Virus record (IMG/VR): IMGVR_UViG_3300042924_006813
Span: 1-25,662 of that record
DNA: 25,662 bases
Direction: 5' to 3' (one strand)
Origin: a virus
How positions within the stretch are numbered: position 1 is the first letter of the stretch; every line of letters begins with the position of its first letter. A model generated the notes under the pieces. That model searched no databases and was not told where the DNA came from. It saw only the letters and a program-made list of their open reading frames with translations. Of this stretch, positions 22,527-25,662 are shown piece by piece. Position numbers and translations under genes: made by a program.

Positions 22527-23204
22527 ATGTCACTAAGATTATATCCATTCAGACAGTATAGCGACGTTGATGTTGTCAACATGTTCGCAAGCGACACTGT
22601 TGATGCCACCCCATCTACAAATGGTAATGGTTCAGCTGGTGTTTTCGTCAGAGTATCAGCTGGTAACTTGGATCTAGATCCAATTCAATACACAGCTACC
22701 GATATTACAAATACACTTGGTAAGGCAGATTATCCTTTCTTGGGTGCTGCTCAATACCCTGCTGTACCTTTGCAGTTCACTGCTGCCACTGCTGGTGTTC
22801 CAGTTCTAGGCATGACTCTTAATCAGACCCTAGCTGCTGATGAAAATGGCGAAAGACTTCTTTATAATCCTGTAAAGAGAGCTGAACTACAAGCTGTTCT
22901 CACTGGACAAGCTGTTCCTGTAGCTACTCGCGGTATCTTTACATTGGCGGACACAGCTATTGACTGGGTTGACGCTAATATGGTTGTTAATAGCCATCTT
23001 GTTATCTCAGCTAATGCTGGTAAAGTTTCTGGCCTATTGGCTAGTGCTGTATCCCCAATCACTGGAACCACAAGTATCATTGGCCGTATTCTCGGCACTG
23101 GTCAACGTGTTTCTCAGAATGGTAAGAGTGATTATTTTGCCGGTACTACTACTGGTAAATACGCTCTCGTTCAGTTCGACTGCACCACATCTTACGTTGT
23201 CTAA
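22527..23204 (+). CDS. Probable capsid decoration (head stabilising) protein
   Basis: This 225-residue protein lies between scaffold and major capsid genes, the usual place for decoration proteins. It is rich in Ala, Gly, Thr and Val with few charges, and is predicted to be beta-rich (for example GVFVRVSAGNLDLD and KYALVQFDCTTSYVV). Gly/Thr turns are frequent and it has no membrane or signal segment. It starts MSLRLYPFRQYSDVD. G/C-ending codons are more frequent than in the earlier genes, matching a highly expressed structural gene. It follows the scaffold stop by five bases. No specific family can be named from sequence; a minor capsid or capsid-fibre protein is the alternative. Confidence 0.65.
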   Translation: MSLRLYPFRQYSDVDVVNMFASDTVDATPSTNGNGSAGVFVRVSAGNLDLDPIQYTATDITNTLGKADYPFLGAAQYPAVPLQFTAATAGVPVLGMTLNQTLAADENGERLLYNPVKRAELQAVLTGQAVPVATRGIFTLADTAIDWVDANMVVNSHLVISANAGKVSGLLASAVSPITGTTSIIGRILGTGQRVSQNGKSDYFAGTTTGKYALVQFDCTTSYVV

Positions 23205-23225
23205 TCTATTTAACTATCAAATAAT

Positions 23226-24404
23226 ATGAAAATCGTTTTAAAGAGAACAGATGAACAAGTTGAGCTAATCAAAGCTCTAGCCTCCAAAAACCGTGAAGTA
23301 GCCTTCGATGCTCAAGTAGCTTTGGCTGAATTCATTGGACCAGTTTTGGCTGAAGTTATTAATAACGCTCCAACTATTTCAAATTTGTTCACTAGTCTTC
23401 AATTCAATGCTGAAGATAATCCCTCAATTCCTCTAGATCTCTATTATGATATCTTCGATGAGGACTATATCAAGGTTTATAGCCAAAGTGTAGCTGGTGG
23501 TCTTCCTCAGAACGTAGTACAACCTTTAGCTTCTGAGCTAAAGATCGCTACTTATCGTCTAGATAGCGCTATCGCTTTCGATAAGAAGTACGCTGCTAAG
23601 AGCCGCTTGGACGTAGTTAGCAAGTCTTTCACTCGTATTGCTCAAGAAGTCATGCTCAAGCAAGAAAGAACTTCTGCTAATCTCGTAATGACTGCTCTAG
23701 CTCAAGCTTCTACAGGTAATGATAGTACTGCTGCTAATAACTATCATACTTTCCGTTCTGCTGCTGCTGGACGTTTCGTTCTTAACGACTTGAACAAGTT
23801 GTTCACAAAGATTAAGCGTATTAACGCTTCGTTCGTTGGTGGAACTCCTTCTGGCGCTCGTAGAGGTCTAACTGATCTTATCGTTTCTCCAGAAATCGTT
23901 GAAGAAATTCGTGGTATGGCTTACAACCCCATTAACACTAAAATCGCTCCAGTAGTTGCTGCAAGCACAAGTAATACTGCTGGTAACGCTCCTGTTGTAG
24001 CTACAGATGCAATTCGTGATCAAATCTTTAATCAAGCTGGTCTACCTGAATTCTATGGTGTTAGTATCATGGAAATTCTAGAGCTAGGAATTGGCAAGAA
24101 GTTTAACACTATCTTCGATACTGTAGCTGGTGCTACAGCTTATGCTGATCACTATAGCATTACTTCTTACGGTGGTACTGCTACAGCTTTCGATGGTGCT
24201 AATGAAGAAATCATTGTTGGTCTCGATAGAAGTCGCGATTCTCTAGTTCGCGCCGTTGCTGTCGATGCTGACAGCGGTTCTGAATTCAACCTCGTCGCTG
24301 ATGATCAATATACACTTCGTCAGGGTAAGATCGGTTATTATGGTGCTTTGGAAGAGGGCCGTATGGTTCTCGACAATCGCGCTCTAGTTGGATTGATTGT
24401 CTAA
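23226..24404 (+). CDS. Major capsid protein
   Basis: The 392-residue protein lies after protease/scaffold and decoration genes and before a strong terminator, as expected for the most abundant virion protein. It begins with a helical N-arm (MKIVLKRTDEQVELIKALASKN), followed by an Ala/Leu-rich core, a candidate E-loop/P-domain region (YRLDSAIAFDKKYAAKSRLD; FTRIAQEVMLKQERTSANLV) and a beta-rich C-terminal half including DNVIVGLDRSRDSLV-like and DQYTLRQGKIGYYGALEEGRM elements seen in many HK97-fold capsid proteins. Codon use is the most G+C-rich and GCT/CTC-biased of the plus-strand genes, which fits very high expression. I assign it by context and overall character rather than a diagnostic motif. 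Whether the N-terminus is cleaved by the protease cannot be seen. Confidence 0.85.
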   Translation: MKIVLKRTDEQVELIKALASKNREVAFDAQVALAEFIGPVLAEVINNAPTISNLFTSLQFNAEDNPSIPLDLYYDIFDEDYIKVYSQSVAGGLPQNVVQPLASELKIATYRLDSAIAFDKKYAAKSRLDVVSKSFTRIAQEVMLKQERTSANLVMTALAQASTGNDSTAANNYHTFRSAAAGRFVLNDLNKLFTKIKRINASFVGGTPSGARRGLTDLIVSPEIVEEIRGMAYNPINTKIAPVVAASTSNTAGNAPVVATDAIRDQIFNQAGLPEFYGVSIMEILELGIGKKFNTIFDTVAGATAYADHYSITSYGGTATAFDGANEEIIVGLDRSRDSLVRAVAVDADSGSEFNLVADDQYTLRQGKIGYYGALEEGRMVLDNRALVGLIV

Positions 24405-24430
24405 TATAATAGTTCGTTCGTCATAAATTA

Positions 24431-24460
24431 GGCGTTATCCGAAAGGGTAACGCCTTTTTT
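24431..24460 (+). terminator. Strong intrinsic terminator after the major capsid gene
   Basis: GGCGTTATCC-GAAA-GGGTAACGCC forms a ten-pair stem with one G-U pair and a GAAA tetraloop, followed directly by T6. It lies 26 bases after the capsid stop, so it ends the high-level head transcript and protects the 3' end. Confidence 0.93.
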
Positions 24461-24493
24461 ATTGAATAATATTAAATTTACTTAATATATTAT

Positions 24494-24913
24494 ATGGCTA
24501 AAAAGTCAATTAAGAAAAATTCAAAAAACGAAAAAAAGCCTGAACCTAAGAAGTCAGAGCTTGATAATTTAACACTTACAGATGGAAAAGCTTATGTTGA
24601 TCCAGATATTGAAAAGGTTAAAAAGTTAGAAGAAATCCTTGGTATTAAAAAAATGAATCCATTTGGAACATCTAATATCGATATATTTAGAGAAAAACTA
24701 AATGAAATGACAATTGTGGATTTGCAACATATGTGCGAAAAAGTTGGTATCTTTGCAAGTGGATCGCGTCAACAAATTAAAGAAAAATTGATGCGCGAAT
24801 TTAAGTCCACAAACAAAGGAACTATTTCAATGCTTGTGCAAAATCCTTCATTGATTTTAGATCCTAATAATCCACAGCATCAAAAAACTATAAAAATCTT
24901 AAGAGAGATATAA
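24494..24913 (+). CDS. SAP-domain-like protein, 139 aa
   Basis: The N-terminal 25 residues are Lys-rich (KKSIKKNSKNEKK). Residues about 63-103 have a SAP-like helix-turn-helix pattern: FREKLNEMTIVDLQHMCEKV and then SRQQIKEKLMREF, characteristic of SAP and Rho-N-type nucleic-acid-binding folds. It follows the capsid terminator, behind TAATATATTATATG, which may be its own promoter region. Small basic SAP proteins in this place could be internal DNA-binding head proteins or head-completion proteins; neither is shown. The last residues (LREI) end 65 bases before the next gene. Confidence 0.7.
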   Translation: MAKKSIKKNSKNEKKPEPKKSELDNLTLTDGKAYVDPDIEKVKKLEEILGIKKMNPFGTSNIDIFREKLNEMTIVDLQHMCEKVGIFASGSRQQIKEKLMREFKSTNKGTISMLVQNPSLILDPNNPQHQKTIKILREI

Positions 24914-24978
24914 TCAAACTTATAGCCATTTATATTTTTTTATCTCTTGCTTATATTAAATGTGTAATATACTAACAA

Positions 24979-25308
24979 ATGGCAACGCAGTTATCAGTTA
25001 TAAGAGGAGATGATCTTGGAACTCAGACGTTAAATTTAACTTCTTCTACTTTAGATTTTTCTAATATAACTTGTACTGGAGAAATCAGACCTCATCCAGA
25101 TGGTAACTTAATATATCGATTTTTACCAGTGGTAGCTACTGCAACTGTTGGAACAGGTATAGTTTATTTTGATATTCCTGGTTCAGTTACAAAAGGTTTT
25201 CCTCCTATTAATTTATATGGAGATATACATTTTTATTCTACAGGTATATCAGATAGAACATTTTTTGAATTTAGATTAGACGTATTGCCAGATGTAACCC
25301 ATTTATAA
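24979..25308 (+). CDS. Small beta-rich protein, probable tail/baseplate or fibre component
   Basis: The 109 residues are dominated by Thr/Ser/Ile/Val beta strands (MATQLSVIRGDDLGTQTLNL; FFEFRLDVLPDVTHL) without catalytic motifs, resembling the compact beta-sandwich N-terminal modules of phage baseplate (BppU-like) and fibre proteins. It lies fourteen bases upstream of the collagen-like fibre gene, which supports a tail attachment or fibre role. No family is certain. The leader is AT-rich with TAATATACTAACAA before the ATG. Confidence 0.6.
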   Translation: MATQLSVIRGDDLGTQTLNLTSSTLDFSNITCTGEIRPHPDGNLIYRFLPVVATATVGTGIVYFDIPGSVTKGFPPINLYGDIHFYSTGISDRTFFEFRLDVLPDVTHL

Positions 25309-25322
25309 TAAAAAAATTATAT

Positions 25323-25662
25323 ATGCCATCTAATGATTTTTCAATAACAATAAGTTCTAATGCAAATAATATAGCTTTATCCACTCAAACTCTAGGTCCA
25401 GTAGGTCCATCTGGAACTTCTGGAACTAGTGGTATAGGTATTCCAGTTGGTGGTACAGTTAATCAAGTTCTTGCCAAAGCGAGTTCAACTAACTATGATG
25501 TGGTTTGGGTGGATCAAACTGGTGGTGGAGGCAGTGGAGGTAGTGCGGGAACTTCAGGTAGCTCAGGTTCATCTGGTACTTCTGGCAGCAGTGGTTCGTC
25601 TGGAACTTCTGGTGGTACAGGTTCATCTGGCACTTCTGGTAGCAGTGGTTCGTCTGGAACTT
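25323..25662 (+). CDS. Collagen-like Gly-Ser/Thr repeat tail fibre, 3' end outside the window
   Basis: The frame starts MPSNDFSITISSNANN and stays open for 113 codons to the right edge. After GPVGPSGTSGTSG comes PVGGTVNQVLAKASSTNYDVVWVDQ-type sequence (about residues 41-64), a module common in phage tail fibres. From residue 65 onward it is a Gly-x-Ser/Thr array (GSGGSAGTSGSSGSSGTSG) with no Pro-Pro. It probably forms an extended fibre or adhesin shaft. Dense Ser/Thr makes it a strong candidate for O-glycosylation by the phage-encoded glycosyltransferases (inference). It follows the small beta-rich protein after fourteen bases. Length and receptor-binding end are unknown because the gene runs out of the window. 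Confidence 0.8.
   Translation, partial: MPSNDFSITISSNANNIALSTQTLGPVGPSGTSGTSGIGIPVGGTVNQVLAKASSTNYDVVWVDQTGGGGSGGSAGTSGSSGSSGTSGSSGSSGTSGGTGSSGTSGSSGSSGT
25566..25662 (+). repeat. 54-base tandem repeat in the fibre gene
   Basis: The stretch from 25566 (GGTTCATCTGGTACTTCTGG) recurs with third-position changes at 25620, a period of 54 bases or 18 residues. Within it are shorter nine-base units encoding Gly-Thr/Ser-Ser. Such arrays expand and contract by recombination or slippage, altering fibre length. The array continues beyond the window. Confidence 0.8.

Noticed and set aside
25380-25662. CRISPR-like short repeats
   Set aside because: Repeats are contiguous codon-level units of a Gly-Ser/Thr protein without spacers.
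1-25662. tRNA genes, integrase or attachment sites
   Set aside because: No cloverleaf-like sequence or recombinase motif was found on reading both strands by eye; a tRNAscan-SE run would be decisive.

Overview
This window looks like part of a large, AT-rich, probably virulent tailed phage, most likely a myovirus. The evidence is a contiguous late head block on the plus strand: PhoH-like ATPase, sigma-like factor, nuclease, large terminase, portal, prohead protease/scaffold, probable decoration protein, major capsid protein and a collagen-like tail protein. No integrase, attachment site, tRNA or CRISPR array is visible. TAA and TGA both act as ordinary stops. Almost no start is preceded by a purine-rich Shine-Dalgarno sequence. 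Starts sit behind A/T- or AAC-rich leaders or overlap the previous stop, which would fit a host such as Bacteroidota, but the host is not proven.

Layout. (1) Positions 1-980, minus strand: four very small, unrecognised genes, three of them clearly richer in G+C than the rest, separated by copies of an A-tract repeat that looks regulatory. (2) 916-1227: no convincing gene, but strong G/C and T homopolymers that form a terminator-like hairpin. (3) 1228-1965, minus: an HNH-type endonuclease with paired CxxC motifs. (4) 2101-13067, plus: an extremely AT-rich sugar and glycosylation cassette. It encodes a short GalE-like epimerase, an FkbM-methyltransferase/glycosyltransferase fusion, a giant GT9-GT4-BAHT glycosyltransferase fusion, an SDR, a zinc MDR dehydrogenase, a compact single-chain TPP enzyme (E1 alpha+beta-like), an HldE/RfaE-like kinase and a second FkbM methyltransferase. 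The SDR to kinase genes overlap or nearly touch and probably form one operon. (5) 13104-24404, plus: replication/transcription accessory genes, then packaging and head genes, closed by a strong intrinsic terminator at 24431-24460. (6) 24494 to the end: a SAP-domain-like protein, a beta-rich tail-like protein and the start of a Gly-Ser/Thr-rich fibre that runs off the window.

The most interesting reading is that the cassette makes and attaches an unusual, perhaps heptose-related or carbon-branched, sugar. The C-terminal third of the giant glycosyltransferase carries signatures of the BAHT/TibC protein O-heptosyltransferases, which modify Ser residues in repetitive adhesins. The fibre at the right end is a Ser/Thr-rich repeat protein and therefore an obvious candidate substrate; modification of host surface glycans is the main alternative. 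This link is inference, and it could be tested by virion glycoproteomics and enzyme assays.
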